64,000 bases of DNA. Source: Galliscardovia ingluviei. Lineage in GTDB: Bacteria > Actinomycetota > Actinomycetes > Actinomycetales > Bifidobacteriaceae. Below are positions 20,556 through 29,514 of the stretch, in pieces. The notes under the pieces are model-generated. The model saw only the letters and a list, made by a program, of their open reading frames with translations, had not been told where the DNA came from and did not search any database. The stretch lies in assembly GCF_014635685.1 (NCBI RefSeq), contig NZ_BMDH01000007.1, forward strand, positions 1 to 64,000, read 5' to 3'. Positions within the stretch are counted from its first letter, which is position 1; each line of letters begins with the position of its first letter. The position numbers and the translations under genes were made by a program.

Positions 20556-21620
20556 ATGCACGCTGTACTTATTGGCGGAACTGGGACTATTAGTACGTCA
20601 GTTACACATGAGCTACTCCAGCAAGGCTGGCAAGTAACTTTAATTAACCGCGGTACTGATACCCCAGAATTGCGAGAACTTGTCGAGCTAGGAGCACGCT
20701 CACTGGTATGCGATGTAAATGACGAGCCAGAGATGCGCGAACTGCTCACCTCTCACCGTGAATTACAGCACGTGGATTGTGTAGCGGAATTTGTAGCGTT
20801 CACTCACGAGCAGGTTGAGCGCGATATTCGTCTTTTTCTTGGTAAAACTTCACAATATATTTTTGTCAGTTCTGCTTCGGCATATGCTAAGCCTGCCCGT
20901 TCCTACATCATTAGTGAGGGTACTACATTAGCTAACCCGTATTGGCAGTATTCGCAGCAGAAAATTGAGTGCGAGCGCGTGCTTATGGAAGCCTATCGCA
21001 AACTCAGTTTCCCTGTGACTATTGTGCGACCGAGCCATACATATGATCGCCGTTCACTGCCACTTGGTGTGCACGGTGCGCAAGGTTCTTGGCAAGTAGC
21101 ACAGCGAATGTTAGAAGACAAACCGGTAATTGTGCACGGCGATGGTAGTTCGCTGTGGACACTGACGCATGCACGTGATTTTGCTGTTGGTTTTGTGGGT
21201 CTTATGGCAAATACGCATGCCATTGGTGAGGCTGTGCAAATTATGGGCAATGAAACCTTGACATGGGATCAGATTTACTCATGCATTGGTGCGGCTCTTG
21301 GCGTAACTCCTCAACTAGTACATGTCAGTTCGCAAATGCTTGCTGCTGCTGGCCCTCAGTATGATTTTACTGGCTCACTTACTGGCGATAAGGCTGTTTC
21401 CGTGGTATTTGATACTACAAAATTACAGCGTTTGGTACCACAATTTGCTACTCGCACACGCTTTGATCAAGGTGTTCGCGAATGCGTAGACTATATTTTG
21501 AACCATCCTGAGTATCAACAGGCTGATCCTGAATTTGACCGTTGGAGTGATGAGCTGATCGCGCAGTTAGATGTTTTTGTTAATCATATGTCGGCATTTA
21601 ATGCACAACATCATAACTAG
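20556..21620 (+). CDS. NAD(P)-dependent epimerase/dehydratase family protein
   Basis: 354 residues, extended short-chain dehydrogenase type. The N-terminus IGGTGTISTSVTHELLQQGW is the dinucleotide-binding GxxGxxS/G loop. FVSSASAYAKP supplies the conserved Ser, and YSQQKIECERVL the Tyr-x3-Lys-like catalytic pair (about residues 132-136). TIVRPSHTYD follows. AAAGGAGCTGTA precedes the ATG. The family includes UDP-sugar epimerases and mRNA-processing-like reductases; the substrate is not identifiable. It stands alone or leads the + strand sirtuin/Nudix genes 56 bp downstream. Confidence 0.78.
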   Translation: MHAVLIGGTGTISTSVTHELLQQGWQVTLINRGTDTPELRELVELGARSLVCDVNDEPEMRELLTSHRELQHVDCVAEFVAFTHEQVERDIRLFLGKTSQYIFVSSASAYAKPARSYIISEGTTLANPYWQYSQQKIECERVLMEAYRKLSFPVTIVRPSHTYDRRSLPLGVHGAQGSWQVAQRMLEDKPVIVHGDGSSLWTLTHARDFAVGFVGLMANTHAIGEAVQIMGNETLTWDQIYSCIGAALGVTPQLVHVSSQMLAAAGPQYDFTGSLTGDKAVSVVFDTTKLQRLVPQFATRTRFDQGVRECVDYILNHPEYQQADPEFDRWSDELIAQLDVFVNHMSAFNAQHHN

Positions 21621-21676
21621 ACATAATTAAATACGTATAAACTCACGCAACCGCAGTTCATCAGAGAGGAGTGTAT

Positions 21677-22429
21677 ATGGGCAAGATTGCAGTACTCACC
21701 GGTGCCGGTATTTCAACAAGTGCTGGTATTCCAGATTTTCGCGGTCCCGATGGCGTGTGGACGAAGCATCCTGAGCAGATGAATGTGTATGACATTATGT
21801 CGTTTATGACAGATCAGGAGGCTCGTGAGTATTCGTGGCGCTGGCAAAAAGAATCACCGGTGTGGGGTGCGCGCCCTGGCGTGGCTCATAAAGCACTCGT
21901 TATGCTGGAGCAAGCTGGGCTACTAAGTGTGCTTGCTACGCAAAATTTTGATGCCTTGCATGAAAAAGCTGGTAATAGTAGCGATGTAATTGTGAATTTG
22001 CATGGCACTATTGGTACAAGTCACTGCATGACATGTCATGCGCAATACGATACTGCTGACATTATGAATAATCTCGATCAGGAGCCTGATCCGCATTGTC
22101 ATCGTAAACTGCCATTCAAAGGCAATATGCCATGCAATGGTTTGCTGAAAACAGATGTCACATACTTTGGTGAGTCTTTACCTGAGGGCGCGATGGATAA
22201 GGCGATGCAGCGTATTAGTGAATCGAGCGCATTGTGGGTGGTTGGCTCCACTCTGGAAGTACATCCTGCTGCGTCATTAGTGCCTTTTGCTGCACAACTT
22301 GGCATACCTATTACCATTATGAATATGGGTGCTACTGCCTATGACTCTTTGGCGCAAAAACTGATTCGCGAGCCAATTCAGGATGCTTTGCCAGCCTTGG
22401 TAGAGCAAACTATTGCCCAAACTAAGTAG
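21677..22429 (+). CDS. Sirtuin: NAD-dependent protein deacylase
   Basis: 250 residues. NAD-binding motifs are VLTGAGISTSAGIPDFRGPDGVW, TQNFDALHEKAG (usually QNIDxLH), the catalytic His in VNLHGT, and VVGSTLEVHPAASL. Zinc ligands: the first CxxC is present (SHCMTC), but the second pair is spread to C-x11-C (PHC to PCNG) instead of the usual CxxC. ATG 21677 is preferred over GTG 21671 because AGAGAGGAG fits the ATG. Members remove acyl groups from lysines, producing nicotinamide and O-acyl-ADP-ribose. The next gene is a Nudix hydrolase of ADP-ribose type, a fitting partner for that product. Confidence 0.88.
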   Translation: MGKIAVLTGAGISTSAGIPDFRGPDGVWTKHPEQMNVYDIMSFMTDQEAREYSWRWQKESPVWGARPGVAHKALVMLEQAGLLSVLATQNFDALHEKAGNSSDVIVNLHGTIGTSHCMTCHAQYDTADIMNNLDQEPDPHCHRKLPFKGNMPCNGLLKTDVTYFGESLPEGAMDKAMQRISESSALWVVGSTLEVHPAASLVPFAAQLGIPITIMNMGATAYDSLAQKLIREPIQDALPALVEQTIAQTK

Positions 22430-22453
22430 CGCGCATAGCGAGTGGGTGTAGTT

Positions 22454-23179
22454 ATGCATCAAGACCAATATTATTCAGATTATACAGACCGCGCAGAGTA
22501 CGTGGAGCAGCAAGAGTACAAAATCCAACAAGAGTGCCCAGACTTATCAACAGATGCTCATGACAGTGTGGATATGTCTGTGCCGCCGCGCGTACTGACT
22601 TCACCAGTAACCTATCAGGGCGCAGTATTTAACGTTGAAGATCGTTTTATCAAGCTGACAGCGGTTGATGGCTCTGCACTAACTATCCGCCGCCAAGTTA
22701 TGGTGCATAACCCTTGCGTGGTAATGCTAGTACATGATTGTACGCACGATACCTACCTTGTCGAGCGCGAATACCGAGTAGGACCTCATGCTTATGTATT
22801 CGGCTTGCCTGCTGGCATTATGGAAGATGGCGAGCTGCCTCACCGCGCGGCACTGCGTGAGTTACGCGAAGAAACCGGCATTGTGGCAGATACCAGTATG
22901 CCTCTTGGAGATTCGATATATATTGATGATGTTGTACAAACCTATTCTTCTGAAGGCATGAGCAATGAAATTGCCAATATTATGGTGATTCATTTGCAAC
23001 ATTGGAGCACTACGACACGCAAGCCAGATACTGATGAGCATGTACATAGTGGGTGGGTCTCTTGGCAGCAGCTCAATGACATCGGCATTGTTTCTTCAAA
23101 CGCAACGATTGCAATACTGCACGAAAAATTACACAGACTGACAGACGCTGCTCATTACCGTGTCAATGCATATGATTAA
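22454..23179 (+). CDS. Nudix hydrolase (ADP-ribose pyrophosphatase-like)
   Basis: About 241 residues. A complete Nudix box is present: G-x5-E-x7-REL-x-EE-x-G in the segment from GIMEDGEL to REETGI (near residue 125-150). The preceding GPHAYVFGLPAG resembles ADP-ribose pyrophosphatases. A variable acidic N-terminus of about 50 residues precedes the fold. The start is uncertain: ATG 22454 or GTG 22442, neither with a strong ribosome binding site. It begins about 25 bp after the sirtuin stop on the same strand. It probably cleaves ADP-ribose or related nucleoside diphosphate compounds. Confidence 0.82.
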   Translation: MHQDQYYSDYTDRAEYVEQQEYKIQQECPDLSTDAHDSVDMSVPPRVLTSPVTYQGAVFNVEDRFIKLTAVDGSALTIRRQVMVHNPCVVMLVHDCTHDTYLVEREYRVGPHAYVFGLPAGIMEDGELPHRAALRELREETGIVADTSMPLGDSIYIDDVVQTYSSEGMSNEIANIMVIHLQHWSTTTRKPDTDEHVHSGWVSWQQLNDIGIVSSNATIAILHEKLHRLTDAAHYRVNAYD

Positions 23180-23374
23180 ATTGTGCAAATCCATTATTTT
23201 CTTGCTTATATGCGCATATATGTGATGAGTTATGAGTAAAATAATGGCAGTACTTTGAAGTCAAGCATAAGTGTATTCGTGTTTGCTTGAAGAATTTGCA
23301 ACGATACGTAACGCTGCACCACATTCTGCCTACAGAATGCATAGGATAGAGCGGATTGTGAGAAAGGGATGATC

Positions 23375-24076
23375 ATGAGCGTTCTCGATAAATTTGAGAA
23401 GAAAATTGAAGGCGCTGTCAACGACATCTTCGGGAAGTTCGGATCTAAAGATTTGCAGCCTGTTGACTTATCCAGCGCACTTGAGCGTGAAATCAATGCT
23501 CAAGCAATGCCAGTAGATCGCGACCGCACTGTTGCTCCTAACGAATACCGTTTTAAGCTCTCCACGCCGGACTTTGATCGCATCGATCAGTGGGGTTCAG
23601 AGACTTTAGCTAATGAACTTGCTGATAACTTAACTAAGTATGCAGAAAGCCAGCATTATGCTTTTGTCGGTCCTGTAGTAGTGATTTTTGAAGAGGATTT
23701 AGATCTGCCTCGCGGTGAATACAAGCTCACCAGCGAATCAGTACAAGGTAATGCTGCCCCTGTGACTACTCCAAGTGAGACCAAAGATTGCCCAGTATTA
23801 GAAATCAATGGTCGTCAGTACCTGCTTACAGCGGCAAAAACAATTCTTGGTCGTGGCTCGAACTGCGACATTGTTATTGATGATCCTGGTATTTCTCGTA
23901 GCCACTTGGAAATTGATATTACTGATACTGGCGTTATTGCACGTGATTTACACTCTACCAATGGCACGTATGTAGAAGGCCATCAAGTGCCAGCAGCCAC
24001 ATTAGTAAACGGTAATACTATTACAATTGGTCGCACTCGTATTTTGTTCTGGGCGTCCTCCGAACCTCAGGATTAA
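23375..24076 (+). CDS. fhaA: FhaA: DUF3662 and FHA-domain protein
   Basis: 233 residues. The N-terminal DUF3662 domain is clear: DKFEKKIEGAVNDIFGKFGS, then VDLSSALEREI. After a linker comes an FHA domain (about residues 145-230): LGRGSNCDIVIDDPGISRSHLEI and LHSTNGTYVEG, with the Arg, Ser-x-x-His and Asn that bind phosphothreonine. It opens the fhaA-fhaB-pstP-rodA-pbpA-pknA-pknB operon. In actinobacteria FhaA links Ser/Thr kinase signals to cell-wall synthesis (for example MurJ/RodA complexes). ATG 23375 fits AAAGGG; an in-frame ATG lies 6 nt earlier. The leader has CATTCTG/CAGAATG (23322-23339), a small hairpin. Confidence 0.93.
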   Translation: MSVLDKFEKKIEGAVNDIFGKFGSKDLQPVDLSSALEREINAQAMPVDRDRTVAPNEYRFKLSTPDFDRIDQWGSETLANELADNLTKYAESQHYAFVGPVVVIFEEDLDLPRGEYKLTSESVQGNAAPVTTPSETKDCPVLEINGRQYLLTAAKTILGRGSNCDIVIDDPGISRSHLEIDITDTGVIARDLHSTNGTYVEGHQVPAATLVNGNTITIGRTRILFWASSEPQD

Positions 24077-24111
24077 GGCGAAGGCAAGCACGCAATCTGC
24101 TTGGAAGAACG

Positions 24112-24681
24112 ATGACAGAGCTGACATTTTCTATTCTTAAATATGGCTTTTTGGCGCTATTATGGCTGTTTGTATGGCTGGCAGTACGCTCATTGCACAA
24201 TGATGTGATTACTTTGAGCCCGCGCCCATCAAAAAAACACCGTAAACGTGAGCGCCTGGCTCGCCAAGCAGCTCAAGCACCAGCTCCTACCCCTGTGCGC
24301 GTGAATGCAAAGCGCAATAGTGCAGCATCAAACTCTACTAGCATGCAAGCTACCGGCCAATCTAACTTAGGTGCTGGCGCGCCTGATATTCCAACACTGC
24401 TGGTTATTATTGACGGACCTCTTGCAGGTACTACTGTGCCATTACAAGGCGAGCAGCTTACTCTTGGTAGAGCTCCGAGTAATACTGTGGTGCTTGATGA
24501 TGAATTTGTCTCTTCGCATCATGCGCGTATTTATTTTGATGAGACAACGCAGCAGTGGGCTATTGAAGATTTGCATAGCACCAACGGCACGGTAGTTGGT
24601 GGTAATACTTTGCGCGGAGCAATTGTGCTCCCTGCTCGTGTGCCAGTACGCATTGGTGCTACTACGTTAGAATTGAGGTGA
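24112..24681 (+). CDS. fhaB: FhaB: membrane-anchored FHA-domain protein
   Basis: 189 residues. One N-terminal membrane segment (FSILKYGFLALLWLFVWLAV) is followed by a basic Arg/Lys- and Ala-rich linker and a C-terminal FHA domain (LTLGRAPSNTVVLDD, SSHHARIYF, LHSTNGTVVGG). It corresponds to mycobacterial FhaB/FipA, a PknA/PknB substrate recruited to the divisome. It starts 35 nt after fhaA and ends 2 nt before pstP. Confidence 0.92.
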   Translation: MTELTFSILKYGFLALLWLFVWLAVRSLHNDVITLSPRPSKKHRKRERLARQAAQAPAPTPVRVNAKRNSAASNSTSMQATGQSNLGAGAPDIPTLLVIIDGPLAGTTVPLQGEQLTLGRAPSNTVVLDDEFVSSHHARIYFDETTQQWAIEDLHSTNGTVVGGNTLRGAIVLPARVPVRIGATTLELR

Positions 24682-24683
24682 TT

Positions 24684-26363
24684 ATGACTGACGATAATCG
24701 TTTGACATCAGCACAGTCGCCCCAGTCAGGAGACGTAGCACAATCTGAGACGCAGCCAATCCAACAACCGCGACCGGCGACGCAAACAGCAGCTGAACAC
24801 CAGCTTGTCATGTATTCAACAACCGTGTCTGATACCGGTTATGTACGACATAATAATCAAGATTCTTCGTTTGCAGGCCATCATTTAGCTGCAGTATGTG
24901 ACGGTATGGGCGGTCATGCTGGCGGCGATACTGCTTCCACTATTGCTATTCGTTCACTTGCTCATATCGAACTGGATGATGCGTCACGCTCTGTGGAATC
25001 TGTTGCTACGATGATGCAGCGTTCTATTTATGCAGCGCATGATGCTATTGTCGGTCAAGCAACGCAGAATCCTAAACTGGCAGGCATGGGTACGACGGTT
25101 ACCGCAATATCCCTAGTCAAGAATACGTGGATTTTGGCGCATATTGGCGATTCTCGTGCTTATTTGCTACGTGACGGTCGGCTTATTCGCGTCACTAAAG
25201 ACCATAGCTATGTGCAGCATTTGATCGATACTGGGCGCATTAGCGAGGCTGAGGGCAAGAATCATCCTAAGCGCAATGTGGTTATGCGAGTGCTTGGTGA
25301 TTTTGATATTGATCCAACGCCTGATATTTCTATTCGTTCTGCTGCCCCTGCTGACCGCTGGTTATTGTGTTCAGACGGCTTGTGCGGGGTGCTTGAAGAT
25401 GCCACTATTGAAGAGCAGTTACGTGATGTTGCTGACCCTGAGCAATGTGCTCAACTTCTCGTGAGTATGGCGCTACGTGCCGGAAGCACTGATAATGTAA
25501 CAGCTGTGATTGCTGATGCCGTTACCCCATTAGGCATACATCGTGAATCTGAACAAAATGAGGATAGTGTGCTGCTCCTTGGTGGCGCAGTAGTACAAAG
25601 CTTGCAAAGCATTGCAGAAAGTTTGCAAGCTCATGTTATGCAAGCTCCTGAGCTTGTTGAAGCCGCCAATCCAGCACAACGCGCATCACAATTGGCTAAA
25701 AGTATTCAGGCAGATACCAATCATGCGGTGCCTATGGTTGCCACCCCTACTGCTGTAGCGGATGCTCACGAGGAGACTGATACGCCAATTACTGGTGAAA
25801 TTCCAGTAGTGCATAAAAGCGATGGCACCGTCTCGCGCGATCCTCATGATCCTGAGGTGGCTGATGCTATTCGCGATCAGCAGCGCGAAACAGTACGTCA
25901 GAAGCGCAAAATTCATTTCAGGGCGCGCACCATTATCGCCGTTATCATGCTTATTGTGGCGATTGGCGCTACGATTGCAGGTGCATTGGGCTGGCGTTGG
26001 TCTCAGCAGCAGTATTACGTGGGACAAGCCGATGGCGTGGTGGCTATTTATCAAGGCGTACCAACTGATGTTTTTGGGCTTCGTCTTTCTCATGAGGTTA
26101 AGAAAACGACTATTACTGTCAAGAATCTTCCAAGCTCTTGGCAAGAACAGCTTGAAAAGGGCATTATTGCTGACTCTTATGATGATGCTATAGAACATAC
26201 TGAGCAAATTCGTGATGAAGCCCAGAAAATGCGTAAGAGCCAAAATACTCAGAATAAGTCATCTGATACCAGTGCCTCTGACGGCAGTGGGCAGTTTGGC
26301 GGCACAGAACAAAGTGACGATAAGAAAAGCGAATCTGACACCGCAAAGGAGCCGCAGGCATGA
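24684..26363 (+). CDS. pstP: PP2C-family Ser/Thr protein phosphatase PstP
   Basis: 559 residues. The PP2C catalytic domain (about residues 40-280) carries metal-binding motifs CDGMGGHAGGD, GMGTTVTA, AHIGDSRAYLLRDG, LCSDGL and GSTDNVTAV. A long linker, one membrane segment (IIAVIMLIVAIGATIAGALGW, near residue 420) and an extracellular region with a polar Ser/Asp/Gln tail follow. It reverses phosphorylation by PknA and PknB and acts on divisome and wall-synthesis proteins. ATG 24684 is chosen for the GAGG 5 nt upstream. The stop overlaps rodA (ATGA). Confidence 0.93.
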   Translation: MTDDNRLTSAQSPQSGDVAQSETQPIQQPRPATQTAAEHQLVMYSTTVSDTGYVRHNNQDSSFAGHHLAAVCDGMGGHAGGDTASTIAIRSLAHIELDDASRSVESVATMMQRSIYAAHDAIVGQATQNPKLAGMGTTVTAISLVKNTWILAHIGDSRAYLLRDGRLIRVTKDHSYVQHLIDTGRISEAEGKNHPKRNVVMRVLGDFDIDPTPDISIRSAAPADRWLLCSDGLCGVLEDATIEEQLRDVADPEQCAQLLVSMALRAGSTDNVTAVIADAVTPLGIHRESEQNEDSVLLLGGAVVQSLQSIAESLQAHVMQAPELVEAANPAQRASQLAKSIQADTNHAVPMVATPTAVADAHEETDTPITGEIPVVHKSDGTVSRDPHDPEVADAIRDQQRETVRQKRKIHFRARTIIAVIMLIVAIGATIAGALGWRWSQQQYYVGQADGVVAIYQGVPTDVFGLRLSHEVKKTTITVKNLPSSWQEQLEKGIIADSYDDAIEHTEQIRDEAQKMRKSQNTQNKSSDTSASDGSGQFGGTEQSDDKKSESDTAKEPQA

Positions 26364-28048
26364 TTATGCAGCGACTTCGTCAACTTCTGCTTCTGCTTTT
26401 CGCAGCAGGTATCGTTTTTCTTGGTATGTTCCAAATGTTTATGCGCCTTGAGAACGCTATGCCTATGCGCTATGTGTTGCTGCTTTCTGTAGCTTTTGCC
26501 TTATGCGTAGTATTTTGGTCCGTACTAAGCCATATGCAACCGTTTGCTTCGCAAAGCATTCTACCCTGCGTCGTTTTGCTCACTGGCGTAGGCATTACTA
26601 TGATTGCGCGCATTGATCATCAAAATGGTGATACCTCATTTGGCACACAGCAGCTGGTTTGGGCATGCATAGCGTTGGCATTATGCACCGTGCTAGTAAC
26701 GGTACTGCGCGACTACCGTATGCTGCGAAGGTTTGCATATATTTGTATGGTTATTGGCTTAGTTTTGCTGCTTTCTCCTATGGTTCCAGGTCTCGGTATG
26801 GAGATGTATGGTGCTCGCATCTGGATTCATATTGGATCTCATTCGCTGCAGCCAGCTGAATTTGCTAAGCTCTTTTTGGCTATTTTCTTTGCCGCGTATT
26901 TGTTTGATCATCGTGATCAGCTTGCCGTTGGCGGTAAGCGCATTGGTTCTATGCATTTGCCTCGTTTGCGCGATTTAGGCCCTATTTTGGTCGTGTGGGC
27001 AGTGTGCATGGGCGTGCTGGTTATTCAGCATGATTTGGGTACGTCGCTTATGTTTTTCGCCATGTTCGTATCCATGTTGTATGTGGCAACTGGTCGCAAA
27101 AGCTGGATTGCATTAGGCGGACTGTTCTTCGTTATTGGCGCGATTGCTGCTTCTACTATTTTTGCTCATGTTGGTAACCGCGTTCATGCGTGGTTGCATG
27201 CTTTCGACCCGCAAGTGTATAACGCTATTGGCGGCTCTATGCAGCTGGTGCAGGGTGTATTTGGCTTGGCTACTGGCGGTTTAGTTGGCACGGGTCTGGG
27301 TCAGGGGCATCCGACGGTTACCCCGCTGTCGCAGTCTGATTATATTTACACGTCTCTTGGTGAAGAGCTTGGTTTAGTTGGGTTATTTGCTATTCTTGCT
27401 CTGTATTTGGTAATTATTACTTCTGGTTTGCTGATTGCATTACGCAATAGTGATGGTTTTGGAAAATTACTTGCTTCCGGCTTAGTCTTTACCATGGCAT
27501 TCCAAGTATTTACTGTTGTTGGTGGTATTACTTTGGTAATTCCATTAACTGGTTTAACTTTGCCATATATTGCTTCTGGTGGCTCGAGTTTGATTGCTAA
27601 CTATATGCTGATGGCGTTGCTTTTAGTAGTTTCTAATACTGCTAATAAGCCAGATGCTGATGTACAAAGCGATACATTCCAGTATGCAGCAATGTTAGCA
27701 TTGCGTGAAAAGGAGAAAGAAAAGGCACAAAAGGCAGCGTTGCAAGCTAAGCACTCTCGTAAGGCACGCAGTCTTGCTATTACGGTACCAGCAGAGCAGC
27801 TCTCCCAAGCGACTACTCAAACAACTATTCAGACATCTGATACTCACCGTAATATTGCGTCTACAGATACTGCTGAAATGACTGAATTCCCTTCCACAGC
27901 AACTATGCCAATACTTCAAGATGCGGCAGCACAGCCACAGCCAGACCAATCACAGACAGACCAGTCACAGGCAACGGAGACACAGACAATTCAACCACAG
28001 GCAGGTCAAGTACAGTCAGCTCAAGAGCAGGCAGGTGATGAACAGTGA
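26360..28048 (+). CDS. rodA: RodA/FtsW-family peptidoglycan polymerase (SEDS)
   Basis: 562 residues, about 10-12 membrane segments within residues 1 to about 420. SEDS motifs are present: MYGARIWIHIGSHSLQPAEFAKL, VIQHDLGTSLMFF, QSDYIYTSLGEELG and GGSSLIANYMLMALLL. It polymerises lipid II with a class B PBP partner, here pbpA directly downstream. The last ~140 residues form a cytoplasmic tail that is unusually Gln/Thr/Ser/Ala rich, with Q-x-D/T-QSQ-like repeats (27920-28045); its role is unknown. AAAGGAG precedes the first ATG. Overlaps of 4 nt on both sides indicate coupling. Confidence 0.93.
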   Translation: MIMQRLRQLLLLLFAAGIVFLGMFQMFMRLENAMPMRYVLLLSVAFALCVVFWSVLSHMQPFASQSILPCVVLLTGVGITMIARIDHQNGDTSFGTQQLVWACIALALCTVLVTVLRDYRMLRRFAYICMVIGLVLLLSPMVPGLGMEMYGARIWIHIGSHSLQPAEFAKLFLAIFFAAYLFDHRDQLAVGGKRIGSMHLPRLRDLGPILVVWAVCMGVLVIQHDLGTSLMFFAMFVSMLYVATGRKSWIALGGLFFVIGAIAASTIFAHVGNRVHAWLHAFDPQVYNAIGGSMQLVQGVFGLATGGLVGTGLGQGHPTVTPLSQSDYIYTSLGEELGLVGLFAILALYLVIITSGLLIALRNSDGFGKLLASGLVFTMAFQVFTVVGGITLVIPLTGLTLPYIASGGSSLIANYMLMALLLVVSNTANKPDADVQSDTFQYAAMLALREKEKEKAQKAALQAKHSRKARSLAITVPAEQLSQATTQTTIQTSDTHRNIASTDTAEMTEFPSTATMPILQDAAAQPQPDQSQTDQSQATETQTIQPQAGQVQSAQEQAGDEQ

Positions 28049-29514
28049 ACCAGTCACTTCGCCATTTATTTAATGCCGTTATTGCGCTATTTGTGGTATT
28101 AGCTATCTCTACTACCGCCATTATGACATTTGCCTCGAACTCATTGAATAGTGACTCCCGCAATATACGTGCACTCTACCATGAGTTTGGTGCTCCTCGT
28201 GGACTTATTGTAGCTTCTGACGGTACTGTACTGGCTCGCAGCGACCCCTCTAATGATGCATTCTCGTATCAGCGCGTGTATCCCAATGGTGCTACATATG
28301 CTCCTATTACCGGCTTTTTCTCAATTGCTCAGCGTGCAGATCGTGGCATTGAGGCTTCGCGTAATTCGCTGTTAAGCGGTGAGAATGATTCACTATGGCT
28401 TTCTAAATTAAAGGCAACTTTTACCGGTGAAGCAGATCAGGGTGCCACTATTGAAACTTCTATTGATGCTAAATTGCAAACGCTTGCGATGCAGTTGCTT
28501 GGCGATGGCGGTTATAATGGTGCTATTGTAGCCATGGAGCCTTCCACCGGTCGTATTTTAGCAATGGCAAGCACACCAAGCTATGACCCAAATACCTTGG
28601 CAAAGCACTCCACTAAAGAAGCTTCACAAGCATATCAGCAATTAGCTACTGCCGATGGCAATCCTATGCTCAATCATGCCACGAACGAGCTGTATTCGCC
28701 AGGTTCTACATTCAAAATTATTACTGCTGCAGCAGCGCTTGAAAGTGGCAAATATCATACAGATTCTGTAGTTCCAGCAGGTGCTACATTTACGCTACCC
28801 GGCACGCAAACACAAATTACTAATAGTTCTGTAGCTGCTAATGGTACCAATGGCTCAATGACATTGCAGCAAGCTTTTGTAACTTCTTCTAATACCGCTT
28901 TTGCACAAATTGGTATTGCACTCGGCGCTGATGCGATGTCCAAGCAAGCTCAACAGCTTGGTTTTGGTTCTACTATTGTGATTGATGGCTCACCTGCATC
29001 TAATAATGCTATTGAAGCCACCGCTTCGAAATTCCCTAGTAACGCATCTCCTGATCGTTTAGGATTAGCTGCGTTTGGTCAGGGTGATGTTACAGAAACG
29101 CCGTTGTTGAATGCCATGATCACATCAGCCGTCGCTAATGGAGGTACTATGATGCAGCCAACATTAGTCGACCGTGTGCGTGCTAGTGACTTATCAGTAA
29201 TTTCGCAAACTTCTCCATCGGTGTTCTCACACCCATTTTCTGAGCAGACGGCACAAAGTCTGAATCAGATGATGCAGGCTATGATTAAAGAAGAGACACC
29301 ACAACTACAAATTGCCGGTATCAGTGTAGCTGGTAAAACAGGTACAGCACAAATAGGTGACGGGAATTCTTATAATGCTTGGATTACTGGGTTTGCTCCC
29401 GCGGATAATCCTAAGATTGTTGTATCAGTAATGGTGCATGATGTGACATCGTATGGATTCCAAGTAGCTGGACCCATGATGCAACGAATAATGCAGGAGG
29501 CGCTTAAACAATGA
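28045..29514 (+). CDS. pbpA: Class B penicillin-binding protein PbpA
   Basis: 489 residues. One N-terminal membrane anchor (about residues 12-32) precedes the extracellular domains. The transpeptidase domain has the acyl-enzyme motif STFK in SPGSTFKIITAAAALE (near residue 225), the second motif SSN in TSSNTAF, and KTGTAQIG near the C-terminus. The start is GTG within the rodA stop overlap (CAGTGA). It cross-links peptide stems in the peptidoglycan made by RodA. In mycobacteria PbpA serves division and cell length. Confidence 0.93.
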   Translation: MNQSLRHLFNAVIALFVVLAISTTAIMTFASNSLNSDSRNIRALYHEFGAPRGLIVASDGTVLARSDPSNDAFSYQRVYPNGATYAPITGFFSIAQRADRGIEASRNSLLSGENDSLWLSKLKATFTGEADQGATIETSIDAKLQTLAMQLLGDGGYNGAIVAMEPSTGRILAMASTPSYDPNTLAKHSTKEASQAYQQLATADGNPMLNHATNELYSPGSTFKIITAAAALESGKYHTDSVVPAGATFTLPGTQTQITNSSVAANGTNGSMTLQQAFVTSSNTAFAQIGIALGADAMSKQAQQLGFGSTIVIDGSPASNNAIEATASKFPSNASPDRLGLAAFGQGDVTETPLLNAMITSAVANGGTMMQPTLVDRVRASDLSVISQTSPSVFSHPFSEQTAQSLNQMMQAMIKEETPQLQIAGISVAGKTGTAQIGDGNSYNAWITGFAPADNPKIVVSVMVHDVTSYGFQVAGPMMQRIMQEALKQ

